Shown here piece after piece: positions 53,701 to 64,000 of a stretch of DNA of 64,000 nucleotides. The DNA lies in the NCBI RefSeq assembly GCF_025698545.1, contig NC_068576.1, positions 47,733,890 to 47,797,889 on the forward strand. Direction: 5' to 3'. Under the pieces are notes generated by a model. It was not told where the DNA came from. It worked only from the letters and a program-made list of their open reading frames with translations, and searched no databases. The DNA comes from Gossypium raimondii. Lineage: Eukaryota > Streptophyta > Magnoliopsida > Malvales > Malvaceae. Each line of letters starts with the position of its first letter. Position 1 is the first letter of the stretch. Position numbers and translations under genes: made by a program.

Positions 53701-54454
53701 AAGTCGAGAAAAACCCTATCAGTTAACTCTTGCAACTGTGATTTCAATTCTTTTAACTCTGTAGGAGCTATTTTGTATGGTGCCATCGACATTGGTGTTG
53801 TTCCCAGTACAAGTTCTATAGCAAATTCGACTTCTCTGACCGGTGGTAATCCAGGTAACTCCTCAGAAACACATTAGGATACTTGCAAACCACTGGCACT
53901 AATTCAAGCTTCGACTCAAATACTTTAGTATCTAATACATAATCAAGATAAACATTACTACATTTTCTCACATATTTCTGTGCTGATATAATTTATATCA
54001 CAATAGGAAACCCATTCAATTTATCTTATTTAATATGAAGCATCTCGCCATTCTGACATTTTAATATGATAAGCTTTCATTTACAATTAACCATTGCATC
54101 ATGCAGAGTTAGCCAATCCATGCCCAAAATCACATCAAATTCATCAAACGGTAATAGCATCAAACCAGCCAGGAAACAGTAACCTTGAATCATTAACGGA
54201 CAGTTCTTGCAAACCTTATCAACTAACGCATACTAGCCTAGAGGGTTCGATACTTTAACCACGAATTCAGTGGACTCAACAGGTAAATTTTTACTAAACA
54301 CTAATTTCGTGCAAACATATGAATGGATCGAACCGAGATAAATTAAAGTAGTTACATTAGTATCAATAAGAGAAAAAGTATAGGTAATAACATCTGGTGT
54401 AGAAGCATCTTTACGTGTACGAATAGCAAAAGCTTTAGCTGGTATTTGTGCTTC

Positions 54455-55700
54455 TTACCTTACTGTAGAGTCTTTCGTCACACCACAGTTACCACTCACA
54501 TTTCTGAGATTACGATGTGGTCTACCTCTCGCAGCTGTGTTGCTCGGCCTCGAAGTTTGAATATTATCTTTTTCAGATTTTTCCAGGCAATCTCTAAGGT
54601 AGTTGTCAAATGAACCATATCTAAAAAAAGCTCCACTTTTCATTCGACTCTCACTAAAATGTAGCTTGTTACAATGTTTGCACTTGGGTCTGGTGTTTCT
54701 AGCATTACCCACACTTGCTACAGATGTAGCCTGAGATTTAGGACTGGAGCATCGGGTACTTTTGTCTTTACTAGATTATCCCGCAGAAGTAGTAGAACGA
54801 TTGTGATATTTCTTTAATTTCTTCGATGTTGACTGATATGACTTTTTCGTCAATCTCTTACTTGAATCTCTAGCTTCAGTCTTAGCTTATCTTTTCTCTT
54901 TGCTCAGCTTTTTAGCTTTATATGCTCAATCAACTAGTACAAAAAATTCTTTCAACTCGAGGATCCTGACTAATAGTTTTATATCTTCGTTTAAGCCATC
55001 TTCAAATCGCTTACACATTACAGTCTCAGTTGGAATACAATTTCAAGCATATTTGCTTAATCGAACAAATTCTCATTCATATTCAGACACTGTCATATGA
55101 CCCTATTTAAGCTCTAAGAATTCTTTACGTTTCTGGTCGAGAAACCTCTGACTAATGTATTTCTTTCGGAACTCAGTTTAAAAGTATTCCCAAGTAATAT
55201 TCTTTTTCGGCACAACAGAAATTAATGTATTCCACCACTGGTAAGTTGAATATTTTAACAGAGTTACTGCACACTTAAGACATTTAGCTGGTGAACAAGA
55301 TAATTCATCAAAAACTCTGATATATTCTCTAACCAGAACTCAGCTCTTTCGGGATCATCCTTAGCTGTAGCTCAGAATTCTTCAGCATCGTATTCATGGA
55401 TCTTATCAGCAAGAGGCTTACCAACTCTGATAGGTTCTGTACTTTGAGAAATAACAGGAGCTGGTTGAGGAATAGGAAGGGGTAGAGGTTGTTGAGCAAT
55501 CGAGTTCATTCGTACAAACTCGATGAACCATTCATTCATCATCTGAAAAAATGCTTCTTTAGCCTCTCCTCTTTGGCCCTCAGGTACGGGCCTCGTACCA
55601 CTTGAAGCTACTCCCTGAACGGAGGCTTGAGTGTTATTCTCTACTTCATCGGAATCAGCTCGGTTGGATGAAATTGCTATATGAAAACATGTTTTAAACG
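54455..55700 (-). pseudogene. Gypsy gag with zinc knuckle, broken
   Basis: On the - strand the first part (about 55670-55250) contains ADKIHEYDAEEF and KDDPERAEFWLENI, then KCAVTLLKYSTYQWWNT, matching the gag of cotton-type Tekay elements, with a stop after AEEF and frameshifts. The last part (54712-54455) is the nucleocapsid region with Cys/His residues (CKHCNKLHF), although its knuckle is imperfect. Confidence 0.7.
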
Positions 55701-55791
55701 GTCAGGAGATATCACACTATCACAGGTTAAATAATGACATGTATAGCTAGACTCATATATGCTACGTTAGTCTGAAAATCGACTAAACCGT

Positions 55792-55804
55792 AGCTCTGAT
55801 ACCA
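55792..55804 (-). other. Primer-binding site (initiator Met-tRNA) of the gypsy element
   Basis: On the - strand, TGGTATCAGAGCT, complementary to the 3' end of plant initiator Met-tRNA, lies 5 nt after the end of the truncated 5' LTR. Confidence 0.85.
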
Positions 55805-55809
55805 ATAAA

Positions 55810-56096
55810 TGTAACACCCCTAACCCAAATCCATCACCAGAATAGGGTTACAGAGTATTACTAGAGTTTACAGATCAAATAAACAAGCATTTCATATCAT
55901 ATAATATTCATGTCAGAAACCAATCAAAATTAAATATATTGTCTCTTATACGAGCCCTCGAAACCTAAAATACACGTTAGAAACAAGTCCTGACATAAAT
56001 GTTATATGATATGAAATGTCTGTTTATTTAATCTGTAAACTCCGATAATGCTCCGTAACCCTGTTCTAGCGATGGATTTAGGTTATGAGTGTTACA
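55810..56096. repeat. Hairpin of LTR 3'-end sequence replacing the 5' LTR
   Basis: The left arm 55810-55920 (starting TGTAACACCCCTAACCC) and the complement of 56096-55991 (starting TGTAACACTCATAACC) are imperfect inverted copies of about 107 bp. They are separated by about 70 bp of further LTR sequence ending ACGTTAGAAACAAG. In the intact 3' LTR that point continues GTGGGGACTAGTTC; here it switches to TCCTGACATAAATG, the inverted arm. Confidence 0.85.
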
Positions 56097-56101
56097 CAAT
56101 A

Positions 56102-58140
56102 TGCACCACCATTATGACAAAAATGGCTGCCATGATGCTATTGTGATATGTTAAACCTCTTTACTATAAATACTGATTTTTAGTTTTGTTAGAACCCCAC
56201 TGGATGTTTGAAGTCACCAACAATGAGAGAGGTTTCCATCTCCTTTTCCATTTATTTGAAGCGGGCTTTCACTTGCCCATTCATCTTTGGTTTGTAAAGA
56301 TGTTACGGTTGTATAATGTTGCCCTTGTACATATATCTGAGACTTCTTGGCACTTATTAGTATTGTATTTTTTGTATTGTAAGAAGTATTAAGAAAAACC
56401 TTATTCAATTAGTTTTAGGAACCTATTTGCCACTACTTTTGATGATTTTCTTTGCATAGGTCATTTCAGACATAGGATAGTCTTAATCTTGAGGTGAATA
56501 AACTCCCTAAAAGAATTTCTTTCTATCATCATAAGTACATTTTGATAAAGAACAAGTTGAAAGATTTTTTCTTTCCCCTTTAAGTGGACCATTCCTTCAT
56601 ATGTAAGACTTTTGGCTCATTCGTTCAATAAACTCGTTGCCTAAAGACAGAGCCTTTAAAATTCAACTAGGTATGGTCTCTAAGTAACTTTTGAAGGTTT
56701 TGTTTTAATAACCGTAGTCCCAATGGTGTGACCCAAAAAGAAGTGAGTAGGCTTTTCTATATGCCAAATATTAGCACTTGGCACAAGTCACATAATATGT
56801 GGTTGTGACAAAGTAAGGATTCTTTAATGAAGCTTATGCTTGGAGAAAAGAAGAAACCTCTTGATTTCATTCTTTAGCATGTGTATGAGCACTTGAACAC
56901 TGAGCTCTTTGGTATGTCGCTTAGAGTAAGGGAGGGGTATGTCGCCAAAAGCCTTGTATAAACTCAAAAGTACATTTAAGCCTAAATTTTTTTTATTTTT
57001 TTCTTTCCATTGTTCTAGCATCTTCTTTCTTATTTTGCAAAGAGCGTGGCTTTTGTCAATCCTTCTCGTGCTTTAGTCCTAGTGAAGCCTTCTCCTAAAG
57101 TTATTGTTGTCATGAGAGAAGCTTAAGCTAATGTCGTACATTTGCCTTTTAGGAGAAAGAAGGGGAAACTTCGAGCCACCCTTTGGCGATAGAGATGTTA
57201 TCTTCAAGTTTGTCCTAAAAAATTTATCATTTATTGATGGAGAATGAGCTACTAGAGTAGGCTAATTAGAGCTCTTTGAGGACTTAGAGAAGTAGAGAAA
57301 GGGAGGTTTTGTTTCGGGGAAGTAGAATGTATATGTGATAAATTCAAAATATCTATCAGACATTATACTAATTATTCCTTATGTTATAACAAGCCATTTT
57401 AACACTTATATAATGAATAAGCTTTTCCTTATGTTATTATACAACTAAACGAGGCATGAGAATTTTAAATTAAGGAGAAAATATGCATTGTATAATATAT
57501 CTTAAAAAATTAGCACGTAAATTTTAACACATTTGTCTATTCATACCCATGTTATTTTTTTAGGTTTATCAAATTTAATACAATCGTCTAAGTGTAAAGG
57601 TATTTATGGGTTGAGTTGGGCCGGGTTCAAGATAGACTTAAACATAATATTGACACACTTTATACTTATCAAACTTGGCCTGGCTTAAAATATAAGTTTA
57701 AAAATTTATCCAAGTCCATCCATATTTGTAAATAATTACCCAAGTTCATTTTAAATCTGTCATTATTTTTTTAATTTTTGAAAAGAAAAGAACTATATTA
57801 TTTTTAATTTAATCTTTAATAATTTTATACAATTTTTCGTTTATTAAAATTATATAGATAAACATCTTAACTTTTTTTTTAATATACTTACATTACACTA
57901 TTATATATTACTATAAAAAAAGATATAATAAAACATATTACAAACTTAAAAAATACATGGAAGAGACTTAAATGTTGACTCATTTTTCAAACTTGTCCAG
58001 CCCACGCTCATTTTTAGAAAACCTTTCAAACGGACGCAGGTACAATGATCTACCTTAGCTCCTCCAAACATCATTCCAATTTGAGGCTGGAAAGTTATTA
58101 AGAAAACAACAAAACAGGGAATTTGAAGGAGGAAACTCTA
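56102..58140. other. Intergenic region without recognised gene
   Basis: Several open frames of 60-68 codons exist on both strands, none with family resemblance. The part from 57560 to 58000 is AT-rich. This is probably old repeat sequence. Confidence 0.45.
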
Positions 58141-58663
58141 AATAACTTTGTCAGAGGATGGCTCCGTTACAATAATAAGAAAAAAAAAGAAGAAAAGACG
58201 AAAGATGGTTCCATTAGGATGATGATAATAATAATAATAATAGTAAAGGATACTAAAACCAATCACACTACAGGGCTAGACCATCCCATCTAAAACCATT
58301 TTTTTTCTCTCAGTTACAAATATTTGTCAAGGGTTATTGTACATCAAGTGGATAAAGCTAAAATCTCCTGAACCCCCGTCGCCCACACTGCCGTAGGTTT
58401 TTTCTTCTTCAATGTAGACAAATGCTAAAATATGACTACCTAATCTACACATCTCTTTCTCATTCACTCACTCACTCTCAGCGTGTTGCTTCCCTGCTGC
58501 AAGCCCTCAAGGGATATGCATCCAGGTGGAGTGAAGAAGCCTCAGAGGAACGCCCCAACATAATTTCCTCGATAGGCTTTTCGCAAAATTTATAAATTTT
58601 ACTATCATACAATTCGCTTCCCCCAGGAGAAAATTACAACATTTGCTCCCCACCACACCACCT
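58141..58663 (-). other. Probable 3' UTR/flank of the DDT-domain gene
   Basis: Non-coding sequence directly downstream of the - strand stop codon at 58664. It includes a GAT/AAT trinucleotide microsatellite at about 58218-58243. No coding signal is seen. Confidence 0.4.
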
Positions 58664-61600
58664 CTAGAAATCATTTCTATCCTCATCTTTCATTATTGTA
58701 TTTGGACCATCGTCGCAACCAGAACCTGGAGCAAGCTCATTTAGGTCAAGGAAGCGTCGTTTTTGTGCACCATCTGCTTCATCTTGCCCACTGCCACTAG
58801 ATTGCTCAGGTGCCTGGCTTTGCTCTTTCTCTACTGGATCAGAGTTACCTTCCATAGGTGGATTAACTTTCATTTCCTGCTCATCATCACTGCCATTGGA
58901 ATCTTGACTTCCTTCTGAAAACTCCTCTTTCTCACTTGCATCCGAGTGTTCATCTGATGGATTCGACTTTTCAGGTTTTGACTCTGTTTCAGATTCCGAC
59001 AGCTCATACTGTCTATAATTAATACGATTTCTGGTGGCTCTTTTACTACGCCTTAGACCTGATTGAAGCTCATCCACTGACCTTAGCTTAGTTTCCCTCC
59101 GAGTACGGCCTGGCAACTTCTTGACTTTTGGGGCCTCATCACTGTCCTCACTGATACTTAATGAATCCTCTTCTTCCTCCTCCTCATCTTCAGCATTTTC
59201 TTCTTCCCAACGGTACTCCTCGTCTCCTTCTGAGCTGCTGGATTGCCTTCTCTGTTTTCTTTTTCTTAGGTATTCCTCATCATATACTGCTTCTCCAACT
59301 ATATCATCATCACTGTCAAAGTCAGCCTCATTATCCGAAACAGCTTCAACGAATTCCTTCGCTGAATATCGTTGAGGTCTCTGCCTCCGTCGATTGCTAC
59401 AAAGGATCATACAAAAATTAGATGAAACTTTACAGCATCAATAGGAGACATTCAAGAATAAAGTATCATACCTACGATCCAATTCCCCAGATTTATTGTC
59501 ATCAAAATCATCATATTCAGGAGATTTGGGGGACGGTAGATTGTAACTGTCCTGTTCAGAGCCATGTGAAGGACCGCTCAATTTTCCGTTCACAGAAGGT
59601 TCAGATTTGGCAACATCTCTTCCATTGAGAGGATCTGGTGATGGTGCTTTCCGCCTGACACATGGTCAACAGTGAGAAACCACATATAAGGCAGAAGAAA
59701 CAAGTCCAGATCATTGCAAGGAAATCATATCAATGTATTCAGGAATATGTCTACGTTATATATTACATACTTGGTAATCTTAATAGCCTCATTTATTGAC
59801 CGATCATAATCATCTGCAAGATTATAAGAAACTATGTCAGCTTAGAAAAGCATTTATCAAAATCTAAACGCACAATTATAAGAAATTATATCAATTCAGG
59901 TAAACGCATCTACCCAGAATCTGAACACTAACAAGCCCAGATAAGTCAGTTTAATACTGTCAGTATTTATGGCTAGGAACCAAAAAAAAAAACCACCGGA
60001 AAACTTGAATCTCCGGTTACTAAATGACAAAAATCCAGTTAAAAATTGAAAGGCATGTTGGACATTAAAGTTCCTTACCAAATGTGTAAGTCACAGGTTT
60101 TCTGTCACGAAGGGAGCGTCCTGGACCAAGCCCATCAACAGCCAAGAAGTTATCAAGAAGAAGAGCTTGCCTATGTTGTTTTTTCAGTAACCTCTCCTTC
60201 CTCTGGGCAAAAGGAAGAATTGGATTAAGAAACAATTTTTACCTCAAGAGAAGGATAACAGTTTTGCGATGCTGCTCAAATGATAATAAGCTACTTTTTA
60301 TGTACCTTGTGTTCCTTTTCAATCTCAGGAAGCATGTCGTTCTTTAACTTCTTCCCTAGTGAAGCTTCTGTTCTATTTTTACTAGCAAAAAGTTTCTCCT
60401 GCGGAAGCACATGAAACAGATAATATCAATAAAAGGACCAAATAAACGCTATAGAAGCTTTGCATTTCTAGCAAATAAAAACAGATGATTGACACAAAAC
60501 TCAGTCTGTTCTTCAACAGTAGAACTGGACGGAACATCTTTGTCATCCGAACTTCTGAATGACAAAATTTAATTGTATGACCATGTCATAATAGATAAGA
60601 TTACGTCCAATATGCCACTAAAGATTTTTTTTTTTTCAATGACAACAATTTAACATTATTGCTTAGAGGTCTTGAGAAAGATATAGGCAACGCAAGTGAC
60701 TCAGAAAAAGAAAGTTTTCGTCTCAATCAGAATTGTCTCTGTTATGATCCCCGTGCCACTCCACAAAGAAAAGAAAAGGTAAAGCTCAGGGAACTTCGGT
60801 GCCAATGACATGCATGGATCAAAGCTGATAATGGCATCTATAATTATAGAACATATACCCCAACAATAACCCAGCCTAGTACATAACTTATGAACGAAAA
60901 CTCCTCAGAAATTTTGTACAAGTAGGCAAGGACCACAAGGTAGTTATGTAAACATCAACTTGGATTTATTGTAGAGCAGAATACTATTATCATTATGCTT
61001 GTTATGGCCTTAAAATAAAGCAACAAGAGATGATTGGATAACAAGGAGTCACAGAAAACATGTCTGAAAACAGCCTTCAGTAAAATGAATGTGGGCTGCT
61101 TCCTACCTTATATCTAACTTCGGAAGTAAGCAGAACAACAGAGTACTCTTATGAAGCCCATAATATCAACTGAACACCCAGTGCCCTACTCTATATTGTT
61201 AATGCTATAGTTTAAACCATTATCCTTCTCTAATGACTATTTCTTCCAGTGGATCTCCAACCACTTCAAAGTTAGTAGAATAAAACTTCAATAACATAGC
61301 TATTTACTTCAAAATCCTTTGTCAATGTCAGTGGAAATTTCCTTATCCATTTCTTCCACAAATTTCCATTGCAAAGTTAGTCCCAAAAATCAGTACCCCA
61401 GAGACCCAACTCAATGAGGTTGCTGTTGTATTGAAAAGCTTGAGTTTTGCTAGATTATAGAGTTAGCATGCACCGTTGCGTAGGGTGATATTTTGACCGT
61501 ACCTACCTTAAATGAACAACTTACATGGAATTGCCACTGTATTGAAAAGTTTGGATTTTGCTAGATGATAGGGTTAGCATGCATTGTTATAGAGGGTGAT

Positions 61601-63411
61601 GATCTGGTTGCAGCTACCTTAAATGAGCAACTTTAGGGTTTTTCACAGAGGGCACCTGCCTACTATGAAGGTTTTGTTTGCTACAAAGACATGTACCATC
61701 CTCAGCTTGGATTTTTGAGCCGCGTGGAGGGAAAGAGAGAGAGAGAGAAACAATATGGTCTAACATCAATGCTTAAGCCAAGTTCCTCTTGCAAATAGAC
61801 ATTCCGGTGCATGAATCTATATGGCCATTTTTCTATTTGAAAACCCCATCAGAATGTTCATCATACTGGTAACTTTCAAGAAGCATCAGATATAATGAAC
61901 CATGCAAACTCAATAAAGACTGCTCAAAAGAAAGCTCTATAAGTTTCAATGTAGTGATGCATTATGAACAGCCTAATAAACCCACAAACACATAAAAGGA
62001 CTTATATAAAATACACACACAACTTACAGAAACATCTTGAAATTCTTCGAAATTTGTTGCAACTGTTTCCCACAGATATGTTGCACTGTTAGGAACATGG
62101 GAACCTTTCATCTTTGCTTTCTTCAACTCAACTTTCCTTATTTCACGGTATAAGCGATGACCAACAACAGCATCATCTTCATACCTGTGCAAACAACAGA
62201 AAAAAAAATTGCTTACACAACAATGCCAGCAGAGAAATGTTCACAACAAAAAACTGCCATAAGTAGTCTACAAGTGCAACACTCGAACCAAACAAGCTAC
62301 AAAGGGGTAACAGATAGAAGCTTTTTGATAAGCCCAAGACATTACCAGTAATTAATTCCCTGAGAATCGCCTCCGATACGTTCTTTACGAAAGGCTGAAA
62401 GTTGAACACCATGTTTAAGTGAGTTGTCAATGTAGCTTCGAATGTCATCTTGCTGCAAAAGGACAACAGATATTTCATCTCTCAGTAAGCTCCAAAGATA
62501 TGATCACACAGAATTCGAAAAGAAAGCAATCCCTCCAAGTAATGAACCATTCAGAAAAGGCTGAACAACTTAACTATAAGAAGCATTTTAAATAACATAG
62601 AAGATCAAATCAGACATTTGGATCTAAAAGTCATTGTCAAGGAGTTACTACTTAGGTTGATATCAAAATTCCTTCAACAAAATGAGGAACTAAAAGAGAA
62701 GGAAGCCTTCAACTTCATGATAACAACTCTAGACACATACAGCAAAAGCCATACAGACCAGTATGTTACCGCATCAATATTCGATAAAATCCAACTGTGC
62801 CACAGGTGGTGTCCAACCATCCAAACCTGGGCTAAGGAATTCAGCCACTCGGGACTTATTTGTGATAATAGCGAATTTAGATTTTTGTGTCCCCAACATT
62901 ACATGTATAGACTTGATGCTGCCCTCAAACTTATAATATATTACTAATAGAAATCAAAGTCCTAATCAAGATAAGAGAAGCATCAAGCATTTACAAATGG
63001 GATTAAAAAGACAATTTATTGATGATGATCATACCTCAACACGAATGTCACACAGTGCTTTCAGGATCACAACACGAACTCCAGGATCAAGCGACTTGTA
63101 TAATTCAATCTCCGTCCTAACAAATTAGCATTCATTAGAAACACTAACAGCATTATATGTTAAAGAATATTCCAAAAGTACATAGCAACTCACCCATGTG
63201 AAGCAACAATGGGAAGATCCCCATCAGCAACCTGCAAACATCCAAAACAATGTGTGTATATATAAGCAAGCATGCATGCCACATATTATTAAACATGAAT
63301 AAAGGACTAGAGATGACAAGTTACCCAATGCCACCAGTCTCTTAATTTTCTGCAAAGAACAGTAACCCAGGTATCACGTGTAAGGGGCATCCGAGTAATT
63401 GGAGGGATTGC
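58664..63411 (-). CDS. DDR4: DDT-domain chromatin-remodelling accessory protein (DDR4-like), 5' end outside window
   Basis: Ten exons on the - strand join in consistent phase: 63325-63411, 63194-63231, 63035-63116, 62346-62452, 62028-62184, 60306-60398, 60079-60202, 59771-59813, 59472-59654, 58664-59396, giving 548 residues and a stop. The visible N-terminal part has LCRKLRDWWHWVADGDLPI and LKALCDIRVEQDDIRSYID (DDT/WHIM region), then GINYWYEDDAVVGHRLYREI (WSD-like motif). Then come basic helical exons (KRKERLLKKQH) and GRSLRDRKPVTYTFDDYDRS, and a long charged tail with acidic runs and RSKRATRNRINYRQYE. Plant DDR proteins partner ISWI remodellers (CHR11/CHR17) in the nucleus; the specific DDR4 identity is my best recollection. 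The joint from 62028 to 60398 skips a 1.63-kb intron in phase 0. The first exon(s) lie beyond 64000 or in unread sequence after 63412. Confidence 0.85.
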
Positions 63412-64000
63412 CTGAAATGGAGAAAGTATATTGATAACTCATTGCAGCTCCAGATAAAAATATTTTTAATGTATTTGTTTTCAGGCAAGCCACTTAAGTT
63501 AACAAATCCAGTAGAAACAGTCTTACCCACATTAATTACATATTACTTGCCCAACAAGTCCATTGGTAATTATAAGTACCAACCTAGAACTCCTTTCCCT
63601 AATCACAGACAAATGTAAAGAGCCACAATGCTTTAGGGTTCACAGTCACTCATTGGGCAAAGTATCTCCTTTTAACAACTCAACTGCACAAACTACAAAC
63701 AAATTTCTGATGCACATTTTGCCCCAAAAACTGTCTTATACAGATGGAAGACACAATGGCTACAGGCAACCAAAACAAGGCAGCTGGAAGTCAGGAACTA
63801 CAAAATATGTTTGGATCCATACAATCAGACTACATGTTATGAGAGTCCAATAATTCATACAACTTACCACAACTTATAAACAATTTCCATGCAACTCAAA
63901 GATGAACACAATTTAGGATTTAGAATCATACCACTGGCAATTTTAATTCAGTTACCAGCAGTAGTTCCCATCAAGCACCTACTTCATGTCACTTAAGGCT
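63412..64000 (-). other. Probable intron of the DDT-domain gene, to window edge
   Basis: Starts at a phase-0 acceptor (TTTCAG on the - strand, immediately above 63411). No convincing coding block is seen up to 64000 on the - strand, so this is taken as intron sequence. Confidence 0.5.

Larger units (their letters stand above)
48456..56101 (-). mobile_element. Ty3/gypsy retrotransposon (Tekay/Del-like), dead, with aberrant 5' end
   Basis: The element occupies 48461-56096 on the - strand. Its parts from high to low coordinate are: an inverted LTR 3'-end fragment (55991-56096), a truncated 5' LTR (55810-55990), a primer-binding site (55792-55804), decayed gag, protease region, RT, RNase H and integrase, a polypurine tract (51022-51035) and a 3' LTR (48461-51021). 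Flanking pentamers are TAATA (48456-48460) and CAATA (56097-56101), 4 of 5 identical. All coding parts contain stops and frameshifts. The Tekay assignment rests on my recollection of related cotton elements. Confidence 0.85.

Noticed and set aside
59121..59421. Ser- and Leu/His-rich open frames on the + strand
   Set aside because: They are the antisense of the acidic Glu/Asp/Ser codons in the last exon of the DDT-domain gene.
60504..60556. Possible extra exon of the DDT-domain gene (- strand SSDDKDVPSSSTVEEQ)
   Set aside because: The neighbouring exons end and begin in phase 0, and this block cannot be inserted in its open frame without a stop; skipping it gives a smooth in-phase join.
62618..62947. 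109-codon open frame on the + strand
   Set aside because: It lies inside an intron of the - strand DDT-domain gene, has no family resemblance and no splice partners; a chance open frame is more likely.

Overview
This is plant nuclear DNA: AT-rich, with intron-containing eudicot genes separated by kilobases of transposable-element debris. The LTR ends (for example a 3' end whose complement reads TGTAACACCCCTAACCC, and internal CACACGG/CGTGTG-rich stretches) resemble repeats I associate with cotton (Gossypium, Malvaceae). That assignment is from memory, not from a search.

Five protein-coding genes could be built exon by exon with consistent phases. (1) A NOL9/GRC3-type polynucleotide 5'-hydroxyl kinase, + strand, 8928-12568, 9 exons, 380 aa. 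(2) A myosin-binding (MYOB, zein-binding domain) protein, + strand, 13899-15707, 3 exons, 534 aa. (3) A PP2A catalytic subunit, - strand, 17071-19725, 6 exons, 306 aa, convergent with the MYOB gene. (4) A dynein light chain (LC8) domain protein with a long basic N-terminal extension, - strand, 24958-26007, 2 exons, 290 aa. (5) The 3' ten exons of a DDT-domain chromatin protein resembling Arabidopsis DDR4, - strand, 58664-63411, running off the right edge. These are housekeeping genes and do not form a pathway together.

Layout: 0-3.6 kb holds a possible exon end, a MITE-like stretch and a dead LINE. 5.8-8.8 kb holds three non-autonomous DNA elements with recognisable target-site duplications (two hAT-like, one Mutator-like foldback), the last ending about 200 bp upstream of the NOL9 start codon. 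8.9-26 kb is the gene cluster, interrupted at 22.2-23.5 kb by a degenerate gypsy gag and at 23.9-24.4 kb by a GC-richer, possibly organelle-derived segment. 29.15-36.78 kb is one PIF/Harbinger DNA transposon with terminal inverted repeats, a decayed DDE transposase gene and an almost intact Myb/SANT gene. 36.9-48.3 kb is built of solo LTRs: a gypsy solo LTR with a perfect 5-bp duplication, a copia-type LTR, and a second copia-type solo LTR in inverse orientation that was itself split by a gypsy solo LTR. 48.46-56.10 kb is a dead Ty3/gypsy element on the - strand whose 5' LTR is replaced by a hairpin of LTR 3'-end sequence, yet which is still flanked by a near-perfect 5-bp duplication.

No tRNA, rRNA, CRISPR or bacterial-type system was seen. 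The strongest unusual observations are the aberrant two-U5-ended gypsy insertion and the nested solo LTRs.
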